Assembly (NCBI GenBank): GCA_009691715.1
Contig: SIAN01000007.1
Location: forward strand, 62,001-126,000
Length of the DNA stretch: 64,000 nucleotides
From: Planctomycetota bacterium
GTDB taxonomy: Bacteria > Planctomycetota > B15-G4 > SIAN01
Direction of reading: 5' to 3'
A program made the translations under genes and the position numbers. Shown here piece after piece: positions 18,606 to 27,728 of this stretch; the first letter of the stretch is position 1; each line of letters begins with the position of its first letter. The notes below the pieces were generated by a model, which saw nothing but the letters and a program-made list of their open reading frames with translations, was not told the origin of the DNA and searched no databases.

Positions 18606-18685
18606 TCCGCTACCGCGAGCCCCCCGTGCCGCGCGCCATCCGCCGCGCGCCCTCCGCCACCGATGGGCAGGAGGGCGGCGTGCGG

Positions 18686-20176
18686 TCAGCTCCCGCCGGG
18701 CCGGTTCAGCTTGCTGTGGCGGATGCTGTAGCCGAAGTAGACGACGAACCCGATCGCCAGCCAACCCAGCAACCGCATCCAGTTTTCCTTGCCAAGCCCG
18801 TAGATCATCGCGCCGCACACGAGAATGCCGAGGATCGGCACCAACGGCACCAACGGCGTCTTGAACTGGCGCGGGAGGTTCGGGTGCTTGACCCGCAGGA
18901 TCCAGACGCCGGCGCAGACCAGCATGAACGCGAACAGGGTTCCGATGCTGGTCATGTCGCCGACGATGTCGCCGGGCACGAACGCGGCGAAGAGCCCGGT
19001 CAACACGAAGAAGATCCAGTTCGATTTCCACGGTGTGCGGAACTTCGGATGCACTTCGGAGAAGGCCTTCGGCACCAGACCGTCCTGGCTCATCGAATAG
19101 AAGACGCGCGACTGTCCGAGCAGCATGACCAGGATCACCGAGCTGAAGCCGGCAAGGATCGCCACCGTCACCGACTTGGCGAGCCACTCGTAGCCGGGCA
19201 TGTAGGTCGAGATCGCGTAGGTGACCGACGCTTCGCGGCCGTGGGTGCGGAAGTCCTCGACCGTCGCCATCCCGCTCAGCACGTGCGAGAAGAGGATGTA
19301 GAGCACGGTGCAGATCACCAGCGATCCCAAGATGCCGATCGGCATGTCGCGCTTGGGATTCTTCGACTCTTGAGCCGCGGTCGAAACCGCGTCGAAGCCG
19401 ATGAAGGCGAAGAAGACGACGCCGGCCGCGCCCAGCACGCCCATGATCCCGCCGTAGGCGTGGGTGACCCCGCCGCTGTCGACCATGGTGGTCGGCGCCG
19501 GGATGTACGGCGTGTGGTTGGCCGGGTTGATGAATGACCAGCCGAGCGCGATCACCAGGATCACCAGCGCGACCTTGGTCACGACGATCACGCCGTTCAG
19601 CAGCGCCGACTCCTTGGTGCCGCGGATCAGCACCAACGTCAGCAACAACAAGATGACCAGCGCCGGGACGTTCATGATCCCGCTGACGGCGACGCCACCC
19701 TCGACGGCCGCCATCGACTGGAATGGCGAATGGCACCATTCGTAGGGCACCTGCCACCCGAAGTAGTCGAGCAGTTTGTTGAGGTACTCGCTCCAGGCGA
19801 TCGCGACGGTGGCCGCGCCGATCGCGTACTCGAGCACCAGGTCCCAGCCGATGATCCAGGCGACGAACTCGCCCATGGTCGCGTAGGAGTAGGTGTAGGC
19901 GCTGCCGGCGATCGGGATCATCGACGCGAACTCGGCGTAGCAGAGTCCGGCGAACGCGCAGCCGATGCCGGCGACGATGAAGCCGAGCGTGACCGACGGA
20001 CCGGCGTGGTCGGCGATCGCCGCCGCCGTCCGGGTGAACAGCCCGGCACCGATGATCGCGCCGATCCCCAGAGCGATGAGGTTGACCGGACCCAACGTCC
20101 GCTTGAGTCCCTTCTCCGAGTCGCCCGCCTCAGTCATCAACTTGTCGAGCGGCTTCTTGATCCAGAGATTGGCCAT
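18686..20176 (-). CDS. APC-superfamily amino acid permease
   Basis: Inner-membrane secondary transporter of 496 residues, probably for cationic or neutral amino acids. About twelve or more helices are visible. The first has the unwound substrate-binding pattern IGAIIGAGLFTRTA. AGSAYTYSYATMGEFVAWII and VVFFAFIGFDAVSTAAQESK are conserved family segments typical of the CAT/YfnA-like branch. ATG is preceded by AGGAG. It is the last gene of a long minus-strand run, 38 bp after the TauE-like permease. The substrate cannot be read from sequence. Confidence 0.9.
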   Translation of the reverse strand: MANLWIKKPLDKLMTEAGDSEKGLKRTLGPVNLIALGIGAIIGAGLFTRTAAAIADHAGPSVTLGFIVAGIGCAFAGLCYAEFASMIPIAGSAYTYSYATMGEFVAWIIGWDLVLEYAIGAATVAIAWSEYLNKLLDYFGWQVPYEWCHSPFQSMAAVEGGVAVSGIMNVPALVILLLLTLVLIRGTKESALLNGVIVVTKVALVILVIALGWSFINPANHTPYIPAPTTMVDSGGVTHAYGGIMGVLGAAGVVFFAFIGFDAVSTAAQESKNPKRDMPIGILGSLVICTVLYILFSHVLSGMATVEDFRTHGREASVTYAISTYMPGYEWLAKSVTVAILAGFSSVILVMLLGQSRVFYSMSQDGLVPKAFSEVHPKFRTPWKSNWIFFVLTGLFAAFVPGDIVGDMTSIGTLFAFMLVCAGVWILRVKHPNLPRQFKTPLVPLVPILGILVCGAMIYGLGKENWMRLLGWLAIGFVVYFGYSIRHSKLNRPGGS

Positions 20177-20214
20177 GGGTCAGCGGTCTCCTGCGAACGG
20201 GTCGAAGCTGCGGC

Positions 20215-21198
20215 TCACGCCGCGGCAACCTTGCTCTTGTTCTTCTCAGCCGCTGCCGCGCGCAGCAGCATGACCGACGTGTAGATCACGACCAACGCGA
20301 TCAGCCACTTCATCCAGTAGAGCGGCAGGCTCTTCACCACGTAGGCAGCGATCAGGACGGCCGGCACGCCGGCGATGGTGAGCCCGAGCGCCGCGCGCGG
20401 CGAATAGCTGCCGTGGCGAATGAAGGAGACGCTCGCCATCGGCATCAGGAAGGCGCACGAACCCATCATGATCGGAAAGCCGGTGTCGGGGTTCATCCCG
20501 AGCATCGCCACCATCACGAGGCACGGCGCGTAGAGACCGACGCCGATGGTCATCAGCGCACCGAGGACGAAGTTCCCGACCACGCCGATCGCGAGGTCGC
20601 CGCCTGACAACCCGATCGCGGTTCCGCCCTGCGTGCTGCCGATGTGGTCGCGCACGAAGGCGGCGAGGTCACGGAGGACCGGCCACTCGGAGGATTCGGC
20701 ATCCCCGAGCTGGCGGAAGACCAGCACTCCGCAGAGCACCAGCAATGCCAGGCCGATCCCGATCTGGATCGGGCGCCGCGGCCAGCGCGCGACGATTGGC
20801 GCGCCGAGCAGCGAGCCGGCGATCGCGGCCGCGATCATCCAGACCAGCGTGGCGATCTCGACCTTCACGACCTCGATGTAGATGTAGGCCTGCGCGATGG
20901 TCGGCAACGTATGGCCGACGTTGAGCGTGCCCGGCAGCAGGCGATCGTCGATGGTGCGCCGCGCGCGATAGAGCGAGGTCGTCGTCGCGAACGAGCCGAT
21001 GCCGAGCGTGTCGAAGAAGTCGGTGATGAAGCCGACCAAGAGGTGCCACCACGACGGAGAGACTGTCGCGGCTGGAGCTGATGCGGCGGAAGCCGGCGGC
21101 GCGCGCCGCGAGGCGAGCAGCGCTCGGGCCCAGAACAGCAGGAAGGCGGCGCCGACGACCCCGAGGCAGACGAGGAGTGCCGCTTTCGGGTCGAGCAT
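20215..21198 (-). CDS. TauE/SafE-family permease
   Basis: Predicted exporter of sulfite, sulfoacetate or a similar anion; 327 residues with about eight helices and the duplicated family architecture. First half: WWHLLVGFITDFFDTLGIGSF and LNVGHTLPTIAQAYIY. Second half: LAIGVVGNFVLGALMTIGVG followed by GLYAPCLVMVAMLGMN, where the Ala-Pro-Cys segment matches the family's conserved P-C region. ATG at 21198 follows AGGGA. It sits between the globin-coupled kinase and the APC permease on the same strand. Confidence 0.87.
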   Translation of the reverse strand: MLDPKAALLVCLGVVGAAFLLFWARALLASRRAPPASAASAPAATVSPSWWHLLVGFITDFFDTLGIGSFATTTSLYRARRTIDDRLLPGTLNVGHTLPTIAQAYIYIEVVKVEIATLVWMIAAAIAGSLLGAPIVARWPRRPIQIGIGLALLVLCGVLVFRQLGDAESSEWPVLRDLAAFVRDHIGSTQGGTAIGLSGGDLAIGVVGNFVLGALMTIGVGLYAPCLVMVAMLGMNPDTGFPIMMGSCAFLMPMASVSFIRHGSYSPRAALGLTIAGVPAVLIAAYVVKSLPLYWMKWLIALVVIYTSVMLLRAAAAEKNKSKVAAA

Positions 21199-21297
21199 CA
21201 GGTCTTTCCCTCCACGAAACGGGGAAAAGTACCGGCGCTGCGTCTCACGCGCAACGCCGCGGACCCGCGTCGCGACTTGCCGCTCGCTTCGTCGCGT

Positions 21298-22474
21298 TCA
21301 GCGCGTCGCCTGCGGCAGGAGGATCGTGAACACGGCGCCGCTGCCCGGCGTCGAGCTGACCGAGACGCGGCCGCCGTGCGCCTCGACCAGATCACGGACG
21401 ATCGCGAGGCCAAGTCCGGTGCCAGTCGGACGGGTGGTGAAGAGCGGATCGAAGATGCGCTCGCGGTGCTCGGCGGCGATGCCAGGCCCGTCGTCGGCGA
21501 CCACCAGCACGACACCGAGCGGATCGCGGCGCGCGCGCACCTCGATGCGGCCCCCGACCCCCGACCCCCGACTCGCGGATCGCCTGCGTCGCGTTGCGCA
21601 CCAGGTTGGCGAGCGCCTGCGCCAGTTGCTCGGGATCGGCGTAGGCCGTCGCGTCCGCGGGCTCGCAGCGCGACTCGACGACGACGCCTTCGCGCTCCTC
21701 CACCATCGCAAGGGACTCGTCCAGCATCGACTGCAGCGCGAAAGTGCGCTCCACCGGCCGCTTGCCGCGCGCGAAGTCGAGCAACTGCGAGGCGAGGCGC
21801 GCCGCCTGGCGCGAGCCGCGGCCGATGCGGTCGAGGTGGGTCGCGACGCCGGCCGGCAGCGCGCCGCCATCGGGAGCGATCTCGCGCTTCAGCAAGTGGA
21901 GGCTGGTGTTGATCCCGCCGAGCGGGTTCTTCAGCTCATGGCTCACGCTCGCCGCCAACTGCCCGAGCGTTCCGAGCCGTTCCGCCTGCCGCACGCGTGC
22001 ATTGTGCAGCGCGAGGTAGCTCTCCAGCATGATCGAGAGTTCGAGATCGAGGATCTTGTGCAACGCTTCCAGCATCCGCTCGAGCCGCGCGCTGTCGCCT
22101 TTCACCGACGCGAACGTAAGCCGGGTCAGGATCGGCCGGATGCGCGCGATCGCCAGCGGCACGAAGCGTTGCGGCAGCCCGACCTCGACGTGGCGCTGGC
22201 CGATGCGCGAACGCAGCTCAAACCAGCGCGCGTCGTGCGGGCCAGCCAGCATGGTGGTCGCCCACTCGCGCAGCGACCGCTTGAGCCGCGCGAACTGGGT
22301 CGCGTCGGAGAGCACGCGCTTCGCGTCCTGATCGCGCAGAATCGCGCCGTAGAAGTCCTCGACCAGCTCGTCGAGGACGGCCGGGAGAGCGGGCAGCAGC
22401 GAGTGGAGCAACGCCTCGTCCGCAGGCCCGAAACCGGTGTATTCGCGGATCTGCGTGAAGAAGGCGTCGTCCAT
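21298..22474 (-). pseudogene. Globin-coupled sensor histidine kinase, frameshifted by a 7-bp repeat gain
   Basis: The N-terminal ~160 residues look like a globin-coupled-sensor heme domain (YTGFGPADEALLHSLLPAL ... IGQRHVEVGLPQRFV), with H95 as likely proximal heme ligand. HisKA follows (LAASVSHELKNPLGGINTSL), then HATPase_c. The first frame runs into wrong sequence after IRESGVGG. Three copies of a 7-bp unit at 21551-21571 cause the shift; with two copies the frame continues [15 protein letters not shown] and reaches [39 protein letters not shown] and the stop at 21298. An oxygen, NO or CO sensor is likely. It begins 8 bp after the enoyl-CoA hydratase stop. Confidence 0.83.
21551..21571. repeat. 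(CCCCCGA)3 tandem repeat in the globin-coupled kinase gene
   Basis: Three exact 7-bp units at the position where the kinase frame changes, between HisKA and the ATPase core. Deleting one unit restores one continuous frame. Because 7 is not a multiple of 3, each unit gained or lost switches the C-terminal half on or off. Confidence 0.82.
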
Positions 22475-22482
22475 CGACGCGC

Positions 22483-23289
22483 TCAGCCCTTCTTCGACTG
22501 CAACTTCTCGCGTACCTCAGCAAGGCGTTGCTGCGCGGGTGGGGAGAACCAGAGGTCGACCCACGCCTCCTGCAGCGAATCGTGCTGGTTGCGGATGCGC
22601 AACAGCACCGGATCGCGCGCGGCGGCCTTGTTGAAGTGGAGCGCGACCGGCGGGTTGCGCGCCCATTGGCGCAGCCGATCGAGCGCGATGTCGATCACCT
22701 TGTCCGGCTCGGCGAGCTCGTCGGCGAGACCGAGCGACAACGCCTGCTCGCCGACGTGGGTCTGGCCGCCGTAGACCACCTGCGCCCACGCTGCCGGCGT
22801 GAGCTGCGCGCGGGTGATTTCGAGGCCCGCCTGCGGCAACGGCAACCCGAGCGTGCTCTCCGTCAGCCCGACCCGCGCCTCCCCCTTCGCCAGCACGCGC
22901 CAGTCGGCGCACATCGCCAGCAGGCAACCGCCGGCGACCGCATGGCCGTTCAGCGCGGCGACCACCGGCCGCGGCCAGACATAGAGCTGCGCCAGGAGCC
23001 CCTGCAGCCGATCCAGGAACAGCAGCATCCCGGCGCGATCGAGCTTTTCGAGCGCCAGCAGGTCGAGCCCAGTCGAGAAGAAGCGTCCGTCGCCGGTGAT
23101 CAACAGGCCGTTCGCGTCGGCCACCGCCGACGTTCGCAGCACATCGAGCAGCTCCTCAACGAAGGCGGGCGAGAGCGAGTTGCCCTTGCCGCGCGCGAGG
23201 CGCAGCACGGCGAGCTCTTCGACCCGCTCGACGCGGACGAACTGCCGCTCGGTCCCGTCGGTCGTCCCGCCTGCGTGCCGTTCCGTCAT
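22483..23289 (-). CDS. Enoyl-CoA hydratase/isomerase family protein
   Basis: Crotonase-fold enzyme of 268 residues. Visible family features are the CoA/oxyanion strands LLITGDGRFFSTGLDLLAL and ALNGHAVAGGCLLAMCADWRV, followed by GLTESTLGLPLP. The usual second catalytic Glu region is replaced by a Leu-rich segment, so hydratase versus isomerase or other crotonase activity is open. The C-terminus is basic (AEVREKLQSKKG). ATG follows GGAGG at 5 bp. It is in a tight series with the ICMT-like gene upstream (25 bp) and the globin kinase downstream (8 bp). Confidence 0.87.
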   Translation of the reverse strand: MTERHAGGTTDGTERQFVRVERVEELAVLRLARGKGNSLSPAFVEELLDVLRTSAVADANGLLITGDGRFFSTGLDLLALEKLDRAGMLLFLDRLQGLLAQLYVWPRPVVAALNGHAVAGGCLLAMCADWRVLAKGEARVGLTESTLGLPLPQAGLEITRAQLTPAAWAQVVYGGQTHVGEQALSLGLADELAEPDKVIDIALDRLRQWARNPPVALHFNKAAARDPVLLRIRNQHDSLQEAWVDLWFSPPAQQRLAEVREKLQSKKG

Positions 23290-23314
23290 CGCAACCTCCA
23301 GCCGCCGCTTGCGG

Positions 23315-24028
23315 CTACCCGTCGATCCCGCGTTGCATCCAGGCGAGCGCCAACGCCGCCGCCCACCCGCCGACAGCGCCCGCGATCCGCTGCGCCTCCT
23401 TGCGCAGCGCGAGCGAAACCTGCGGCTCCGGCGCGTCGGCGTCCGCTGCCACCGCGAACAGCCGCGGGATCCAGCGCGGCACCCGCTTCTTGAAGTCGCG
23501 GTAGCTGTCGCCCCAGGTGCGCTCGAGGACCGCCTCCTCGCTGCGGATCACGCCCGAATAGAACAGCAACAGCGCGACGAGCAACGCGAGCGCGCCCCAC
23601 GCGTCGGTGAATGCGAGTGCGAGGCCCACGGCGACGCCGATGTTGCCGACGTAGAGAGGATTGCGGACGCGGCAATACGGCCCGAACACGATCAGGCGAT
23701 GAGTCTGGATCCGTCGCGTATCGCTGCCGCGGGTGAAGTAGCAGCGCGCCCAGACCCGGAAGAAGACGCCGAACAGCACCACCGGCAGCGCCGCGAGCGC
23801 GAAGTTGATCCGCGGCGCCATCGGCAATTTCCAGGCCAGCACGGCCACCCCGAACACGATCACGCCCCAACCGCGCCAGACGAACAGCAGGTCCTTGAAG
23901 CCGCGCGGAGCGGTCGACTGCGGCGCTGCAGCGGCATTCGCCGTCGCTGCCGCTCGTGCTGTCGTCGTCGAATCGGTGCGCTCGGATATGCGCTCGCCCA
24001 TGCCCTCTTTCGTCCGGTCGGCTCGCAT
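23315..24028 (-). CDS. Isoprenylcysteine carboxyl methyltransferase-like membrane protein
   Basis: 237-residue integral membrane protein with an Ala/Thr-rich N-terminus and about four to five helices. The C-terminal half carries the ICMT/phospholipid-methyltransferase signature: HRLIVFGPYCRVRNPLYVGN, then EEAVLERTWGDSYRDFKKRV and PRWIP, which form the S-adenosylmethionine and substrate site. Bacterial members methylate small lipids or quinone-like compounds; the actual substrate is unknown. The neighbouring prenyl-transferring squalene/phytoene-synthase-like gene (15 bp upstream) suggests isoprenoid lipid chemistry. Confidence 0.82.
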   Translation of the reverse strand: MRADRTKEGMGERISERTDSTTTARAAATANAAAAPQSTAPRGFKDLLFVWRGWGVIVFGVAVLAWKLPMAPRINFALAALPVVLFGVFFRVWARCYFTRGSDTRRIQTHRLIVFGPYCRVRNPLYVGNIGVAVGLALAFTDAWGALALLVALLLFYSGVIRSEEAVLERTWGDSYRDFKKRVPRWIPRLFAVAADADAPEPQVSLALRKEAQRIAGAVGGWAAALALAWMQRGIDG

Positions 24029-24043
24029 TCATTCGGCGACCGT

Positions 24044-25186
24044 TCACGTCCGCTCGTCGAGCGCCGCCAACCGTCGCCCCGCCGCGGTGAACGCCGCCTC
24101 GAGGCGGACGAGCGTCGCGACAAAACTGGCGCGGGAGAATACCGAGCGCACGACGAGGCCGAAGCTGCGGAACGGCGTCACACGCTCGCGATCCGTGACG
24201 ATCGGCAACGCGAGTCGCTCCGCCGTCCCCTGCCAGAACGCGAGGGTAAAGAGCGCCATCAACAGCCCGCCGGCGCGCGCGAGCGAGATCCGCGGACTCG
24301 GGATCGCCGCCATGAACGGCGCGAATCGCGGTCCGAGCGTGAGCGCGCGGCGGAGGAGCTTCCGACGCGCCGCCGCCACCGCATCCACCGAGGCCGGGCG
24401 ACCGGTCGCGGCTAGTTCAGGGAGGTAACAGACGCCTTGCGCGGTGTCCTTCTCGAGATCGCGCGCGACGTTCGCGAGCTGGATCGCCTCGCCCACTTCC
24501 GCCGCCAACGCCACCCGCTCGGCAGCCAGCACGGCCGGCTTTCCCATCTCGACGCGCGCCAACTCCTCCGCAAAACACATCGGATGGCCGAGCACCTCGA
24601 AGCAGTAACGCGACAACTGCGCGTCGTTCCGCAGCATCCCGCCCTGCGCACCGAAGGTCGCGACTGCCCAACGCATGCCGCCGCCCATGCGCCGCACCAG
24701 GCTCACCACGACCGCCTGGTGAGCGACCGGCAGCGTGACGAAGACGCGATCAACGCGGTCCGCATGCGCCAGCAGCAGCAGATAGACCGAATCGCGGGCA
24801 TCGCGCGCCGCTTTCGGATCGAGCACTGGCGGCGGTGCTAGCCGAGGCGGCAGCAACGCACGACCGCCCGAAGAATCGAGCTCGAACGGGGCGAAGCGCG
24901 CCAGGAACGCGGCCAGCGCTGCATCCTTCGCCGCGGCGTCCGCCGGCAGGTCCTCGCACGTGTCGAGCATCCGGCAGTAGAGGTAGGCGACCGCCAGCGT
25001 GCGCGCCATCCGCGGCGGCAGCACCGCGATGCAGAAGGAGAAGCTGCGCGCGGCGTAGGGCAGAACGCTCCAGACGAACCGCTCCGGATCGGTCGTCGCC
25101 GCCAGTCGCGCAAGCGGCGGGGCGTGGCGATCGGCGCGCAGGTTCTCGACCAGCCGCCGCGCAAGATGGATCGTCGCGCCGATCAA
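24044..25186 (-). CDS. Squalene/phytoene synthase family protein
   Basis: Condenses prenyl diphosphates head to head (C15 or C20), the first step to squalene/hopanoids or carotenoids; 380 residues. The two Asp-rich metal sites are present: YCRMLDTCED near residue 70 and ANVARDLEKDTAQG near 230. SFSFCIAVLPPRMARTLAVAYLYCR is the usual entry segment. The TTG at 25186, 13 bp after the upstream stop, is the only reasonable start seen. Whether the product is squalene or phytoene cannot be decided from sequence alone; no desaturase or cyclase is in the window. Confidence 0.87.
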   Translation of the reverse strand: MIGATIHLARRLVENLRADRHAPPLARLAATTDPERFVWSVLPYAARSFSFCIAVLPPRMARTLAVAYLYCRMLDTCEDLPADAAAKDAALAAFLARFAPFELDSSGGRALLPPRLAPPPVLDPKAARDARDSVYLLLLAHADRVDRVFVTLPVAHQAVVVSLVRRMGGGMRWAVATFGAQGGMLRNDAQLSRYCFEVLGHPMCFAEELARVEMGKPAVLAAERVALAAEVGEAIQLANVARDLEKDTAQGVCYLPELAATGRPASVDAVAAARRKLLRRALTLGPRFAPFMAAIPSPRISLARAGGLLMALFTLAFWQGTAERLALPIVTDRERVTPFRSFGLVVRSVFSRASFVATLVRLEAAFTAAGRRLAALDERT

Positions 25187-25199
25187 GGTCTTCGTCGTC

Positions 25200-26579
25200 T
25201 CAAAGGTCGAGCGCCTTCAACAGCTTCTCGTAGTGCTCGAAGCCCTCTTCGCGCCCCTTCTTCCAATTCGCGAGCACGGCAGCGATTCGCGCCGGCTCCT
25301 TCTTCGGCAGCTTCGCCGTGTTCGCCGCCAGCAGCTCCTCGACACGCCTCACGAGGTCGCCGATCCACGGATTGCGCCACCCGCCTTCAATCAGATCCAC
25401 TCCGAGCTTGAGCGCCTCGGCCGGTTCCTTTTCGACCTTCTGCCAGAACTCGCGCGCGCCGTCCTTGGTCACCTTCTCGATGGCAGCCAACTCGCTCGTG
25501 TGCTTCTTCGACCAGGCCGCGCAGGCGGCGACCCCATCGAAGTCCTCGAGGAAACGCAGCGCCATCCCGAGCCATGGCGCGCCGCTCACCTTGGTCAGCT
25601 TCTCCTTGCCGAGGCTTTTCTCGATCGCCGCCGCAATCGCCGTTGCCGTGCGATCGACTGCCAGCTTCGCCTTGCTGGCCGCCGCTTTCTGCGCCGTCGT
25701 CGCGGCCGCAAGCGTCTCCAGCCGAGCCGCGACCGCATAGAGCGCCGCTGGATCGACCGCGCGCTCCGGCTTCTGATCGGACAAGGTCGCGAGCGAGGCG
25801 GCGACCCGCGCTGGATCGTCGCTGGTCATCCCCTCGCACCACGCCAACTGGTTCTCCGCCTGCGGCCAGTTCGGTGCATGCGGCCAGCCCCACAACGTCC
25901 GCAAGTGGACCAGCGGATAGTCGGCTTCGCGGAAGGCAACGCGACCGTCGACGCTCTGCGCCCACTGCACGTTGGCATCCTCGGTGCCGTGCAGGAACGC
26001 GATCGCCTGGCCGTGATTCGCCTTCGCCAGCTTCGACGACATCCACAACGCGCCCGCGTGGCCGACCACACCATTGACGTCCTTCGGATACTCGCCCGCG
26101 TACTCGAACACGAAGAAGGAGCCCTGGCTGTGGCCGTAGAGGAAGGTCTGGCGCACCTTCCACTGTGCTTTCAGCTCGTCCAGGATCTCATGCACCTTGG
26201 TGCAAGAGTCGCGCCCCGCCATGAACTCGAACGCACCGGTCGACTGCAACTTCTCCGTGCCTTCGAGCGAGACGACGATGTCGTCGGGCCGGAACTCTCC
26301 CGGCGGGTGGTTCCAAAACGTCCAGCGGTAGTCGAGGCCGTTGCCATGCAGCACGACGGTGAGGTTGGCGCCATTGTCGGCGTCGTAGCTCTTCGGCACG
26401 AAGTACTCGTACGGCGCGCCGCTCTCGGACTTCCACTCGTAGGCCGCGCCGACGCTCTTGTTGCCGGGCGCCTTCTGTTCTCGTCGCTCGTCGACCCCTC
26501 GCACCCTGCCGTACCCGCCGTTCGCCACGCCGGAGAGGAGCACAAAACAGTTCAAGGCCAGACCGCTTGGGCGAGCCAT
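25200..26579 (-). CDS. Secreted alpha/beta-hydrolase (esterase-like)
   Basis: 459 residues with an N-terminal hydrophobic export segment (SGLALNCFVLLSGVANGG). The first ~270 residues form an alpha/beta-hydrolase: LTVVLHGNGLDYRW gives the oxyanion loop, FLYGHSQGSFFVFEYA the Ser nucleophile elbow (GHSQG), and FLHGTEDANVQW the Asp region; a His lies in LWGWPHAPNWP. The C-terminal ~180 residues are helical and Lys/Ala-rich without a recognised domain. Substrate unknown. The ATG at 26579 starts the signal peptide. It is the first gene of the minus-strand run to 18686. Confidence 0.75.
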   Translation of the reverse strand: MARPSGLALNCFVLLSGVANGGYGRVRGVDERREQKAPGNKSVGAAYEWKSESGAPYEYFVPKSYDADNGANLTVVLHGNGLDYRWTFWNHPPGEFRPDDIVVSLEGTEKLQSTGAFEFMAGRDSCTKVHEILDELKAQWKVRQTFLYGHSQGSFFVFEYAGEYPKDVNGVVGHAGALWMSSKLAKANHGQAIAFLHGTEDANVQWAQSVDGRVAFREADYPLVHLRTLWGWPHAPNWPQAENQLAWCEGMTSDDPARVAASLATLSDQKPERAVDPAALYAVAARLETLAAATTAQKAAASKAKLAVDRTATAIAAAIEKSLGKEKLTKVSGAPWLGMALRFLEDFDGVAACAAWSKKHTSELAAIEKVTKDGAREFWQKVEKEPAEALKLGVDLIEGGWRNPWIGDLVRRVEELLAANTAKLPKKEPARIAAVLANWKKGREEGFEHYEKLLKALDL

Positions 26580-26764
26580 CGAATGCACGTGAAGTTCCTC
26601 ACGGAGCCGCAAGGGCCGGCGGAGCGCGGACCCTGCATAAGAAAGCAGAGCGCGTTCGTCGAATCCGTCACGCGCTCGCAACGATCGCGCGTTTCGGGCT
26701 GCGACTTGACCGGTGCGCGTTGCCGGGGGAGAGTCGCGCGCCGCTCGGATCGCACAGGATCGCC

Positions 26765-27634
26765 ATGACGCACTCGACTTCGCGCAACGCCGGCGCAATC
26801 GCCGTCCTCGGTCTGCTCTGCTCACTCGCGCTGCCGTGCCTCGCCGGTTGCGGCGATGGCGATGCCGCGATCTCTCCTCCGACCACGACCGCGACCGGCG
26901 TCGTGATCACGGAACTTGCGACCGGCTCCGGCGAACTGCTCGGCGAACCGCTTCGCGATGGCGACTACGCCGCCGTCCACTACGACGCCCGCATCGCGCG
27001 GATCGGTGATGTTGGCGCCGCTGGAGGCGGCAGCGGTGATGTTGGCGCCGCTGGAGGCGGCAGCGGTGAGACGGTGCCCTACGACAGCACGCGCGACGCC
27101 GAACCGTTCGTGTTCAAGCTCGGCACCACCCACCTGCTGCCGGGATTCGCCGACGGCGTCCGCGGCCTGCGCGAAGGGGGCCGGCGCCGCCTCCTCATCC
27201 CGCCCGACCAGGCGCACGGATCCAGCGGCCGCGGCCGTGTGCCGCCTTACGCCTGGCTCGAGTACGAGGTCGACCTGATCGCGCTCTTCCGCAAGGGCAA
27301 GGACGGCCTCCAGTACTGGATCCTCGAGGCGGGCGACGGAGAACCGCCGACCGACGGCAACTATGTCGCGATCGAACAGAAGACCTTCGTGCTGGAAACT
27401 GGCCGATTGCTCTCCGACACCGACAAGAGCGGCAGCACGCTCGGCTTCAAGCTCGGTGATTTGGCGGTGATCCCAGGCCTCGACGCGGCCTTGCGCCTGA
27501 TGAAGCCGCGCGCGCGCTGGCAGATCGCGCTTCCGCCGCCCCTCGCGTTCGGCCCGCTCGGGATCGGCGTGCACCTCCTTCCGGGCCAGGACCTGCTGAT
27601 GGAGGTCGAGTTACTGCGCGTCGAACGGCGCTGA
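26765..27634 (+). CDS. Lipoprotein with two FKBP-type peptidyl-prolyl isomerase-like domains
   Basis: 289 residues. The lipobox LAGC puts the lipidated Cys at residue 29. The first FKBP-like domain has GDYAAVHYDARI, PFVFKLGTTHLLPGFADGV, LREGGRRRLLIPPDQAHGSS and VPPYAWLEYEVDLIAL. A second, more divergent one follows (GNYVAIEQKTFVL, LGFKLGDLAVIPGLDAALRL, ARWQIALPPPLAFG, GQDLLMEVELLRV). It probably helps fold envelope proteins, or is a degenerate copy in its second half. The first domain contains an inserted 30-bp perfect tandem duplication encoding GDVGAAGGGS twice. It is 94 bp before the regulatory-domain protein on the same strand. Confidence 0.83.
   Translation: MTHSTSRNAGAIAVLGLLCSLALPCLAGCGDGDAAISPPTTTATGVVITELATGSGELLGEPLRDGDYAAVHYDARIARIGDVGAAGGGSGDVGAAGGGSGETVPYDSTRDAEPFVFKLGTTHLLPGFADGVRGLREGGRRRLLIPPDQAHGSSGRGRVPPYAWLEYEVDLIALFRKGKDGLQYWILEAGDGEPPTDGNYVAIEQKTFVLETGRLLSDTDKSGSTLGFKLGDLAVIPGLDAALRLMKPRARWQIALPPPLAFGPLGIGVHLLPGQDLLMEVELLRVERR
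27005..27064. repeat. 30-bp perfect tandem duplication inside the FKBP gene
   Basis: Two exact 30-bp units (27005-27034 and 27035-27064), each coding GDVGAAGGGS, inserted in a surface loop of the first FKBP domain. The unit length is a multiple of 3, so the frame is kept. Exact identity suggests a recent duplication. Confidence 0.85.
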
Positions 27635-27728
27635 GACTTCCTGCCACTTGCATCGGCGCCGTGCGGCGGCAATCTCTGCGCTTGGGCACCCTGCTCCGAG
27701 AGACCGGCAAGACGAGGACCGCTCTCGG

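Noticed and set aside
21551..21571. CCCCCGA repeats as part of a CRISPR-like or regulatory array
   Set aside because: Only three direct 7-bp units with no spacers; they sit within a coding frame.
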